This document shows, one piece after another, positions 42,926 through 53,301 of a DNA stretch of 64,000 nt. The notes below the pieces were generated by a model, which was not told the DNA's origin, ran no database searches, and saw only the letters and a program-made list of their open reading frames with translations. The stretch spans positions 310,001 to 374,000 of the forward strand of contig MBPM02000033.1 of assembly GCA_001695595.3 (NCBI GenBank), in the 5' to 3' direction. The stretch's first letter is position 1. Every line of letters begins with the position of its first letter. Source of the stretch: Plasmopara viticola. Lineage: Eukaryota > Oomycota > Peronosporomycetes > Peronosporales > Peronosporaceae. Both the position numbers and the translations under genes were made by a program.

Positions 42926-45298
42926 CGCCATTATCCGTCAATCTAATATCGCCCAGCCGAGCACTGGGGACATTTTGAAGATTTGGTGGATGCACCGTAG
43001 AACTCAATAAATGGTGAAAAATCTTAGGATTGATATTCCTTTTAAATTACCTGAGTAGAGGGTGTCGACATTGTCTTTGCGAGACGCCCCTTCTTCATCT
43101 GTAAGACACTCAATGAAGCAATGTATAATCGGACATAGCCCTGGGCATCAAGCGCTCCTTTAAATTTGAATATAATCTATCGATAAATAGAGGTGAAAAC
43201 CGGTATTGGAAAATGCTCTAAATTTCATTCCAAGAATATTAATATTAGCGGAAAAGCATATTTCACGTGTTCTTAGCATCTTCTGTTAGCCACTTGCTGC
43301 AAGTCTCGTGAGCATACTTATAGCATAAAGCGTTTTCATAGAATAATCAATTTGATACCCCCATATATATCGTGCCAGAATCAGCGTTGGCTCACGCGCG
43401 GCGCACGTCCGCGAGCTCACCATGCGTTCCCCATCAAAAGCAAGGCCTCTGAAGGTAAAGACCGATGTGACTACCGTGTTTACCACGAAACTCTCAAAAC
43501 GTTGGCTTCTAGATGTAACGACTGCATTAATCTCCGTTGCCTCCAGCTTTAAGACCAAATATTGTGTGCGATCACTCACCGAAAGATTTTACATCTTCCT
43601 GCAAGCTTCCTCTGTGCAGAAGTGAGTTGCTACATAAAAGCAAGATGGAGATGTTAATTTTCTTGCTGTGCTAGTTGGATTTGGCCGTAATAAGAACAGA
43701 ACTTGTTGCCACCACAAATGTCGGATTCGCGGACATCCTGCTGAGCTCCAATCAATCATAGTAGACTTTGGGCTGCTTGGATTATTGCAATAGATATACT
43801 TCTGTTGCACCGTGTCTTGTTTCCGAGTCGGTGCAAGACCACACGGTTAAGCTAGATCGTCAAAATCACTAGCGTACTAGCGTTCGTTTGCACTCAAGCT
43901 GGGCGTTTCTCTCGGTCATTATCAGGCTGTGACTAGAAAAGGTTAAGTTTAAGGCGCTTAGCTTTCGCGTGACGGATCTTTGTAAAGCAGGTTCTTGCTA
44001 AAATGTCTTGGAAAATGTGCAATGTCGGGTTTCGGCGTCGAATATAGGTACCGCGGTGCGCTGACGACCTCTCGGTTTGGGGTTGCTTGATGGCTTAACT
44101 CGCATCAATTCAGGTGTTGTAACAATGCTGCAGTCTCATATATATAATCCAGTAGGCGATTTTCTAAATACCTTTGCAGGTGGAAAATGGCTTGCCACCG
44201 CTGTCAATCGACCAAACCCTATCCTTTGAGCAGGCACATATACCTGGAGCTGTTAGCTCGCGCAACTTTGGCACATATATCGTACGTGGAGGTGCGAATA
44301 GTTATCAGTTTTTTTCTACGCGTTTATCTGGCCTAATTATTGTTAAAGGCGCTCGGTTTTGGTCATGACTTGGACTTTGTGAAATGTCTTAGTTGTAGAT
44401 AAGCGACGTTTGTCTTGAACTGAAGAGCTTTTCTTCAAATTCATCCTTGAATTTAGGAGGGGTTATGTACTCTTTCTTCTCCAGGCTTCCGTACATGATT
44501 GCAGCCTGGATGTCTAATGGTTCATTTCGCAAACAGCACAACAAGTCGATTTGCCTCAATTCGAATTACGGAAGCGTAAGTTGTCATGATTCACATACAT
44601 GCTTTTTTAAACACACGACTGATTTATCTAGTTTAGGAATTTTGATGTGACCTTGTGTCACGTCTCAGAGTATTAAGTAAAATGATTTTCTTGACCTTGC
44701 GCACTTTAACGATTATGGTTTATGTTGCTTGATGTCGCCACTACAAAAAGATCTATATTCGCGTGAAAGCTTCTTCATTTTCCTAGAATTCTTTGTGTCT
44801 TTCAAAATCAGTACGTCATCGTTTGAGCTCGTAAACTTTGTTACAACGCCGTACCTGAATGCTGTCGGTATTTTTTGCTATTCGGCTATGCTGCTCTGAG
44901 TAAATTTTTACCACGGTATTGATGGCTTTTTAATCTTGGATTGTCGACAACGGGACGGCTGGAGGGGCGTATCTGCTTCTCGGAAACATTGCTTGTCTAT
45001 CTTTTATGTACTCGCATTAGAAACAGCAGTATGTCAAGCTGTGCGAAGGCTGAATGCATCGGATCGATTTCTTAAGTACTCTTCCATCATTATCTTGGTC
45101 GGAACAATCGCTAAAGATGCGTAATCACCGTACGCAAATGCATATACAAGCAGAAATTGACGTGTAAATTGTCCACGATACATTGCCCGTACATCTTTAA
45201 ATTTTTGGTTTGACATGCTGTCACGGGGCCAGAGCGCATTCACTAGAGGCTGTAGTCTTCATTCATTTACAATAGTCGAGTTGCTGCATTCGCAATGA
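42926..45298. other. Intergenic stretch between copia and gypsy element B
   Basis: No convincing gene. Short frames such as 43286-43579 (minus), 44174-44368 (plus) and 45034-45243 (minus, protein-like but unrecognised) are present. I found no LTR or tandem repeat. Minus-strand reading of 44.7-45.24 kb is protein-like in pieces and may be an old gene relic. Confidence 0.35.
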
Positions 45299-45303
45299 GC
45301 GCT

Positions 45304-45733
45304 TTTAACACAGTCACAGATGAAGCTAATTGATTGTCGGTCGTCCCTGAGGCTCGGGTGGCGACCGGGGCTAGGTCGGTGATGGAGAAGGAGTGTTGGA
45401 TGCTAAAAGCATGATATATAACGGGCAGCTCTTACAACTCAATTTCTTGCTACAGCCTAACTGGTGCTTCCTAGCCATCTACTGCTACTATTTAAACGAA
45501 GATCACTCTCATATACCCCATCCGGCTTTTTACACATTCTAGAAAAATATTCAGCCAATAAGGTCTCTTGATTTTGTGTAATTATGGGACAGCTGGAACT
45601 TTCATCTTGTGGTAAACTCTAATTTCGACTCTTTCTATGGATAGTACTAAGGCGTATGTATTTTGGAAATATTTAACTATATTGCGCGATAGCCATTACC
45701 AGCAAATCTGCCGGTGACGACAATCACGTCACA
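45304..45733 (-). repeat. 3' LTR of gypsy element B
   Basis: The plus-orientation start TTTAACACAG corresponds to TGTAACACAG of the other LTR, and it ends CACGTCACA. It has an extra segment near its right end relative to the partner LTR. Confidence 0.75.
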
Positions 45734-45958
45734 TCACCTCCCTTCAAGAAAATTTCTAACTTTAAAAAGAGGGTCATCTTTTATAGATTTTCAATTAAGG
45801 TCGATGGGTCCGGAAATTTGCTTTTGACTTTTCATAGGCTTCCAAGTGGCTTCCTTCTTGGTATCAGCAAGCCACCAAACGTAAATGTATGTTATCCTTG
45901 TACTTGCGATGTCCAATTACGGCTTGTCCCTCGAAGCCATTGGCTAACATGACCGTAT

Positions 45959-46800
45959 TCAACTTTTCCGACGCTTGGTGTCCTTGCGATACGGCTTCAA
46001 AGGAGAAGTGTGAAATACTGGGTGTAGTTTCGATGATCTCACATCATATTTATCTCGCGAAACTTTCGTCACAAACTGGAATGGGCCAGTATATCTTGGC
46101 GCGAGTTTAATCGACTGAGCAAAACCTTTCTGACGGACGTATAAATTTATACAGTCAAAAAGCACCATTTCTCCAACTTGGAAGTCTTGGACAAGTCTAT
46201 TATTGTCATTATAATACTCCACGCGCTCTTGTAGTATGCTCATCCGGTCCTGTACGACCTTAAGTAATGTTTCTTGATGTAGTAGAGTCTCTTGTGCTAA
46301 TTTTTCCGACTTGTAGAACTCTGGATCTAATGCCACATCATCCGGCATATAAAGATCATATCCTAGGTCCGCTTCGAATGATGACATCCTGATTGAAGAG
46401 TGTACGCGTCCATTATATGATATCTCAGCCAAATGCAAATATCCATCATAATTATTCTGCGCTGGTTTGACAAAACCTCGGAGGTAATCTCCAATAAAAC
46501 GATTTGTCCTTACCATCTATCCATCCATTTGTGGCCGAAAAGTGAAGCCATTTTGTGTTGCTTTCCCACACTAGACACGATTGCTTGCCATAACTTAGAT
46601 GTGGTCTTGGTGTGTCGGTCGGCTACAATGGTCTTGGTCCTTTGCACATTTCTTTTTAGGAACCTTTGCATTATTTGCAGAATAGTCCGTTGTCTCCGTA
46701 GCTTGAAATATGGTCCATTTTGTTAAGCGATCGACAATCACCATGACGGCATTAAAACCACTTATGGACTCTGGTAAAGACACAATGAAGTCCATTAAAA
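45959..46800 (-). pseudogene. Integrase region of gypsy element B
   Basis: The 45959-46516 frame (185 codons) reads through the C-terminal integrase region: LHLAEISYNGRVHS, FEADLGYDLYMPDD and later a KLAPRYTGPF-type GPY/F motif. A second frame (46595-46795) includes MDFIVSLPE and VMVIVDRLTK from the core. The D-D-E triad is not complete in one frame. Confidence 0.75.
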
Positions 46801-46909
46801 CATCGATCTATCTGTCTTTGGAATTTCTAGAGACTAAAGTAATTCTGGCGGTTTGTCCTGCCTAGCCTTGTTGCGCTGACATATTTCGCATGGGTTGACA
46901 TAGCGCAGG

Positions 46910-48900
46910 ATCTACTGCTTCATCTTTGGCCAGTAGCACTTTTGACGCACGGCCAGACACGTAGGGTGCCTGCCGATATAGAAGGATGGCTCTCACAGAT
47001 GACGCGGTTTTTTAAATCTTCGTTGTCTGAAATATACAGTCGTGGGGTCTTTTTTATCTTCTCCAGATTGGTAATACAAAACAGCATCCTGCATTGAGTA
47101 TTTTGGCACGTCATATCTCTTTTCAGCGTCTTGATGATGAACTATAGGTCCCTATTCCTTGCATATATTGTCTTCGCGGATTAAGCAACTGTGATTTGTT
47201 CGTCTTGATTGTCGCTATGATCTTGCGATTCTTAGCCGCTTCCAGTAGCTCTTGCAAGCATACTTGGCAGCTTCACTATCCAATTCCGGATTGCGTGACA
47301 GTGCATCAGCCACGGTGTTAGATTCACCGGGATTCACTTGAACAAAGATTGAAATATAGTATGCTAATTCAATTGTCGGGCTACTTTGCGATTTGTAGGC
47401 TTCTGCATCAGATTTATCTCAATACTTTTAGGATTTTATTCGACCGTATATGGTCGGTTGGGAAGATACACACGCCATAATTTTAACGCATGCATAATTG
47501 TATGTAGCTCATGCTCACGAACTGGGTAGTTCAACTCGGCTGGATATCTCTTTCGAAAATTCAAAGCAATCGGATACTCTTGCTCTTCATCGTTTTAAAT
47601 TCAAGACTCCCCCGATTGTGAAATTTGAGGCGTCCATTCGTATGCCAGATGGCTTCGGAAGTTTGGAAGACTTAGAGCAGGTGGAAGCGTCAAGCGACAC
47701 TTAACTTCGGTGAAGCAGCTTGATTGATCGTCTGAAAGGTCGATTGCTTCTCAAGGACGTCTATTTTCGATGGTGTGTGGAGCGGTCCTGCATATTGCGC
47801 AAAATTTTTTCTCAACCTTAAGACATAGGCAATAGTGCCTAAAAACAATCTATTTGCTTCTTTTTCTTGGGTACAGGTCATTCTGCGATGACCATTATCT
47901 TAATGGGGTCCATTCGGAAGCCTTTGCGTTAGACAAAGTCTTCTAGGCATGGCATGGATCCAATCCACGTAGAACTGGCACTTTGCCAAGTAGATGTAAA
48001 GATGCTGTTCTTCACACCGTTTGAGTACGCGGTCTAAAGCCGTTACGTGGTCTGCGACATCTTCACTTTGTGTGAACGTAGATATCGTCAAAATATATTA
48101 TGATTGCATCCCTTAGATCTCGAAAGACTTTGTACTAAACGTACCCGGGCATTTGCTTAGTTCCATGGGAGGGACTCTAATAGACTATCTGGGGTCGAAA
48201 AGTGGATAATGGAATATTCGGTTTGAGTAATCTAACCCGATAGTAATTCGAAAGTAGGTTCATGCACGGAAACCAATAACGAACAGACATAGCGTCGAAG
48301 TCGTCTTCCTTATTATGCATCTGTATCGCCGGCAAGATCGACGCTAGATTTAGCTGACGAAAATCGTGCACAATGCGCAAACCTACAGGCTTCTTGACAC
48401 CGAAAAGGCGTACTTGGTCGAATAATGCCTGCTTGAGCCATCTCTTTGGTACATTCTTAGATTGTGCTGCGCTGATCAGGAGTCTAGCGCCATTGTTTGA
48501 CTGACATAGGCCTGGTTCCAGGCTTAAGCAAAATTTCGTGCTCAGTTCCTTCCCGTACTGAGGGGTCTCGTTTGGAAGCTCTGTGCGAAATACTTTTTCC
48601 GCATACTTGGTTAGCGTTTCATACGCCGAATTATCTTAGAGCGATTCCCATCCTTGGTTCTTGAAGAGATATGCCTTTTTAAAATCATGCAATTTGACGA
48701 CGAATAGAGACTTATAGGCTTTGTCGTGAAGCAACAAGTTAAAAACTGATGAAAAATTAGCTGCGTCATTCCTTGACAACCATACTGGCCTTGTTACCGA
48801 TATTGATCGTAAATCTCGCGGCTCCAATTTATTCGGGTCTTGCCTTGTCGAGCCATCCGTCTGGACGGGCATTAATTATGCGGTTTTGGTCAAATTGCCG
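46910..48900 (-). pseudogene. RT, RNase H and zinc-binding region of gypsy element B
   Basis: The minus strand, in 5' to 3' coding order, shows RT pieces at 48.18-48.87 kb (MRIVHDFRQLNLASILPAIQ, YWFPCMNLLSNYYRVRLL) and 47.90-48.09 kb (RVLKRCEEQHLYIYLAKC). RNase H follows at 47.50-47.60 kb (NYPVREHELHTIMHALKLW). The His/Cys-type region before integrase is at 46.92-47.11 kb. There are multiple stops and frame changes. Confidence 0.75.
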
Positions 48901-51048
48901 CGTGGTGCTCCGTGCTTAGGGGGGAGATATGCGCCCTGCAGTCCAATTGATATTGGTATTTTGGTCAAGAAGCCACATCATGCCGATGTCTTGGAACGAT
49001 TCCGATGTTGATTGAAAACTAGGTATCTTTTAGTTCATGAGTACCATTAACTTGCATCATCTCAGCCTTGGTTACTTTGAGCTCAAGTCACTTCACCAAG
49101 TATTTGGATTCATCGTTAAGACTTCGTCGAATGTCGATGAAGGTGCCGGGTCTCTCTTGACTAAAGTCTTAGAATGTTTGAGCTTCTGCTTCGAGGGTAG
49201 CATATAGTGCACCTCTAATATAGCGATTCGCTTTCTTACATTTAGGAGCGGTACATTGCGGCGATATGTTGCCGGCAACGCCACAACTGTTACACGTTTT
49301 CGATTTATTCTAGTTGCAGTTCTTGTCCTCCCTCTTTTCAAAAACGCTTTCATTTCTGAGGTCGTGACTTGTTCGCACGATAGCCTTATTCTTTAGGCCC
49401 CGTCTTGCATGACTTGGTCGATATACGATTTGATCTACCCGAGTGATGGGCAAACTCGAAGTTGGGGGTAACAAATGGCCTCTTGAGAGTACTCGGACTC
49501 TCCTCCTTGACCTTCTTTGCTTTTTTTTCTTTGTGAGATACATTTTGGGATGGGAACCACTTTTCCAATTCAATGATGTCCAATTCAGTTAATGATTTCA
49601 AGTCCTGAACTTAAGAGATGTACTCATGAATATTCCCCCTTTGGTTCATGTTAAACTTCCGCTCCAGAAGACTTACCTCAAAAATTTCAGGCCTGAAGCG
49701 TGTACGCAATTGAATTTTCAACATTACCTGTGTCTTATGCACGTTCATGCGCTCGCAGTCGTCAATAAAGGCACGGTGCCAAACAAGCACGAATTTGCCT
49801 AAAACGTTTTAGATAAGCGTCACAACGTTTGACGACTCTGTTGTCATCAAGTGGCGCTTTTTGGCATAGTATTTTTCCTGTTGCGAAGATTCACAATGCA
49901 AAATCTTAGCCAAACTTCCCTTTATGAACAGAAGGATCTTACTGCTCGCCTCTATAATTAACTCATGTATCACTTTGATCGGCGGACAGCCGAACCATTC
50001 AGTTGAATAGAATATAGGACTAAAAAAATGTGTTGGTTGTTCATTGGCCTGGCACCTGGGCTTTATAGTGCTGTTGTTGCTGAGTGATATAAAACAGTAC
50101 TTGCTGTATTAACAGTGTGTCTTGTCCTGTTGCTGCAGAAGGGTTACATTAGTCAAAACGCTTAAATCCGCTTGGCCATTGGCACTTGTCGCATCTTGCG
50201 GAGTCGGTGCTCATGATCTTAAGCGCGATGAAGACGTATAGGTTCACTGTCGTCGAGAGCACTTATTCGGCTATCTTGAGTTCAGAGACGAGCGCTCGGC
50301 CGTACGGCCTCATTGTTGGGCCATACTTGCTGAATTTTTTCAGCGCTCTTTCTATAATCTACCAGACCTTAACAAGACCCCAAGTGTAAAAGCGGGACGG
50401 ATCAAATATTGTTTTACAGCCTACGCTTTTTTATATAAATAGGTAGCATGGTCTATCGAGCCTTTCAAAGGCTGTTGGGTTTGCTAAACACGGCGCTTAG
50501 GCTATATGTGATGCCGAATACTGAACTCCTGGCACCCGAGTTCATACAATCCGAAATTTCGCTTCGGATGAATCGGACAAGCTTCAGCTGTCTAAGCGTT
50601 GATGTCCACAAGTCGCTTCACAGCTTGTCAAGCTCCTTGTTATGGCTTATTAAGAGCTTAGTGGCATTTATGAACGGGCTTGTGGGTTCATGATTCTCTT
50701 GGGGTTTTCATACAACGAAGCCGAGCGAAACTACTCGGTTGAACTGAATGCAGATCAAGCAAAGCCAAGTCGGTAGCTTACCTGGAAATTGATTTCAGAA
50801 GCGGGGCAGGGATTCACCAATAAGCAAAAGCACGAAACTGCAGACCAGCCGGAGGAGTTCCAGATTTGTTACCGCATTAGCGTTTTATTACACTAATTAT
50901 TTTCTGAACGCTAAGTTCGTGCTGAAAGATGGCCCTATGTAATCTAGTACTCCCACTATGTGGATTGTACTTATAATTGCAGGATGACTCGCTTCTCGTT
51001 ATGTGACCACGAGCACCCTTGCCTTGTACTCTTGAACAAGTGCTACTG
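48901..51048 (-). pseudogene. Gag and leader region of gypsy element B
   Basis: Minus-strand fragments at 49.09-49.60 kb are Lys/Arg-rich and include a decayed zinc-knuckle-like stretch. Protein-like sequence around 50.2-50.4 kb (IIERALKKFSKYGP) is probably gag. The rest up to the 5' LTR is leader. No full frame survives. Confidence 0.55.
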
Positions 51049-51452
51049 TGTAACACAGTCGCGGAGGAAGTTATAAGATGTCGGTCGTCGGACGAGGCTT
51101 GAGTGGAGAGCGGGACGAAGGTGGTAAAGGAGAAGAAAAAGAAGTGTAAATTGAGAAGTGATATTTAATGGAGGGCTTTTACAGCTTCTTTTCTTGCTAC
51201 AGCCCAAGTGGTCGCTCTTAACCATCAATTGCTCCCTACTGAAGGATATCGTCCTTCTTTACTCTATCTGGCTTTTTACACATCCTCAATTAGTTTTCGA
51301 CCAATACAATTTCTTGATTGCCAATGATTATGGGGCATCTGGAACTTGCTTATGGTCGGGAACTGTACAATCGACTATTCTTTTGGATATAATTTATGCA
51401 TATGTATTTCGATAATGTTCACTTATATTGCGGTAAAGACGGTTACGTCACA
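51049..51452 (-). repeat. 5' LTR of gypsy element B
   Basis: 404 bp. On the minus strand it starts TGTGACGTAACC and ends CTGTGTTACA, with TG...CA ends. It is followed on the outer side by the GCGCT duplication. Confidence 0.75.
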
Positions 51453-51457
51453 GCGCT

Positions 51458-52289
51458 TCTTCTAACACTGGCGCGATTTGCACACGCACCAAGCACCTTT
51501 CTGTTGACGTTTTGACGCTTCTTCTATCAATCTTAATACGGTGTCCCTCTCTTTTTCACCGCTAATGGTCAATGTATTTACTAAGTGTAAAATCCCTATA
51601 CCTAGTAGTGACGCGAAATTTCGACCGAACTTGACGTAGCAATGTCTGATTCGCACGCTCAACGTTTAAATTCTATTGTGGTAGAAGAGTTCGGCTTTTC
51701 GACCTTAGCACAAACTTGTCAATTTAGCGCTTACATATTTTTCACCTTCGTGGGAAAACAAAAGTGTAATCTTTAGCTTTGGAAAGTTTGCATTGTGCTC
51801 GAAAATTACAACATTGATCTCAGCAGCATCTTAATCTTCTGTCGCAAGTTGAATATATTTGAAGTTCTATTTGCAATGAGTAAATTCTGACTTGCCCTCG
51901 AGACAGATCTCACATTGACGCTGTCTGGATCGACACGTGACTCCTCAACTTTCTCAGGTGGTTTATAGGCCTAAGTAATCAGTACATTTGTAGATGAACA
52001 CACTTGGTGCTTTAGTTTAAATTCCAAAGTTAAATTGGGAAATTTTAACATCCTATCATAATATGTAGCAAAAAAGTAAATGTGTAATTTTGAGCTCGAG
52101 AGTCTTTATTCTGCGTTCCAGAATCGAATCCCGTCGTTTAAATTGTGCTTTGAATTTATGTACTCTTCCACGAAGAGCACATAAATTGATGTAATTTTCG
52201 TTTTTGATTTTTTTTTTTGTAAATAAAATACTTTCAGTACAGAGCAGAGTGAGATGAGAGACTACAGATGTCTTAATATTTGTAGTCTA
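51458..52289. other. Spacer between gypsy element B and CFAP298
   Basis: AT-rich, without a supported gene. The final part is presumably the 3' UTR and polyadenylation region of the minus-strand CFAP298 gene; an A/T-rich tract (plus about 52203-52230) lies close to its stop. Confidence 0.4.
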
Positions 52290-53138
52290 CTAGAAAGGTC
52301 GAATGTTACCGGTGCCGCGCAACGCGTTCTTCAGCGCTTTGGGGTCCGCCCAGGATGACATCATGTAATCCTCTGCATCGTCTTCTGCTGCCCGTTTCAT
52401 CTCCTCTTGCTTTTTAAAGTAAAACGCCATCATTGCTTTGCGTTCTTCTTCACTTACCCCAGGTTCCCGACCAGGAGCACCGCCGCCTTTTTTCTGCAGC
52501 TTGACAATCACCGTCGACTTTTCGTTCTTCCCAACGAGGTCACGCACGTGTTGATCTCTAAAGAACTGCTTGCCGGCCCACCACAGCTCCGCCGTGTCCT
52601 CAGGTAAAACTTCGAGCGCAGCTGATGAGTCGGCTAGCGCGTCTTCTGAGCGCTTGGCGTCCAGCATAAGCTTCACCGGATCATGTGCCGGCAATCCCAT
52701 GGGAAAAGCCATCGCCACCGCTCCACGAATATTCTGTAGCTTTTCTGTTAGCTCGCTCTCTTCAATGCAAATGCGGCGAGCGACCTGCGTCTTGCTGTCC
52801 AGCATTGCCTTGGCGTCGGCAGCCACACGGGCTAGCACATCCTTAAGCTGCGGACTCACGCCTTCGCCCGTGCGGTGGCCAAGTGGATCGGCCTCATAGT
52901 ATTCTCCTCGCTGCTTGTTTGCCGCCCCTTCCTGGTAAGCGTCCAGTCCCTGCTCTTGCGGCAGCTTAGCCATACCATAACGCCCGAGTCCTTCCAATGC
53001 ATCAGCCAGCGCTGCTAGGCGTAGACGCAAGTTTTGCACGCAACACAGCGAGCGGATCAACGTATCATTACTAGTCGATACCGATGTCTCAAACAGAAAC
53101 TCGCTGCGATCGCCACGTTTCACATGACAAACGACCAT
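52290..53138 (-). CDS. CFAP298: Cilia- and flagella-associated protein 298 (CFAP298 / C21orf59 / Kurly homologue)
   Basis: It encodes 282 residues from the ATG at 53138. The longer upstream frame starts with TTG and lacks family sequence. The N-terminus VVCHVKRGDRSEFLFE, the central GAVAMAFPMGLPAHDPV, the segment ELWWAGKQF, DLVGKNEKSTVIVKLQKKG, GAPGREP and the tail SSWADPKALK follow the CFAP298 family end to end. The animal protein is about 290 residues. It works in the cytoplasm in assembly of axonemal dynein arms and in ciliary motility/polarity. No intron is visible. Its intactness implies that flagellated zoospores are still made, since flagellar genes are lost in non-zoosporic downy mildews. 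It shares a 163-bp spacer with the divergent Kelch-BTB gene. Confidence 0.93.
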   Translation of the reverse strand: MVVCHVKRGDRSEFLFETSVSTSNDTLIRSLCCVQNLRLRLAALADALEGLGRYGMAKLPQEQGLDAYQEGAANKQRGEYYEADPLGHRTGEGVSPQLKDVLARVAADAKAMLDSKTQVARRICIEESELTEKLQNIRGAVAMAFPMGLPAHDPVKLMLDAKRSEDALADSSAALEVLPEDTAELWWAGKQFFRDQHVRDLVGKNEKSTVIVKLQKKGGGAPGREPGVSEEERKAMMAFYFKKQEEMKRAAEDDAEDYMMSSWADPKALKNALRGTGNIRPF

Positions 53139-53301
53139 TATCGTAGCGTAGTGGCTAGATCTATAGAAGCGTCGCTTTGGTGACAATCACTTTTGGCAAG
53201 CCCTCTGACCTCTATAATTTTATACTTGGAGTTTTTTCGACTTGAAGAAGGAAAAGTCTAATTTTTGGAAAAGACCGCACAGCAATATTAACGCACCGAA
53301 A
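53139..53301. promoter_or_regulatory. 163-bp divergent promoter region between CFAP298 and the Kelch-BTB gene
   Basis: The two ATGs are 163 bp apart on opposite strands, so the promoters must overlap. A TCACTTTT stretch at 53187-53194 fits the oomycete initiator core TCAYTYY in the Kelch-BTB direction. TATAATTTTATA lies at about 53213-53224. No transcript data support either site. Confidence 0.45.

Larger units (their letters stand above)
45304..51452 (-). mobile_element. Ty3/gypsy element B, full structure but decayed coding region
   Basis: LTRs lie at both ends and the element is flanked by a 5-bp duplication GCGCT (45299-45303 and 51453-51457), so it is one insertion of 6,149 bp in minus orientation. 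The polypurine tract (plus 45734-45754, purine-rich on the minus strand) abuts the 3' LTR. The interior contains gag, RT, RNase H, an H2C2 region and integrase in gypsy order, all broken by stops and frameshifts. The two LTRs are visibly diverged, so the insertion is much older than the copia element. It shares its family with elements A and C. Confidence 0.85.

Noticed and set aside
53139..53186. Longer CFAP298 start (TTG at 53186)
   Set aside because: Family similarity begins at the ATG at 53138, and the extension is unrelated sequence in the shared promoter.
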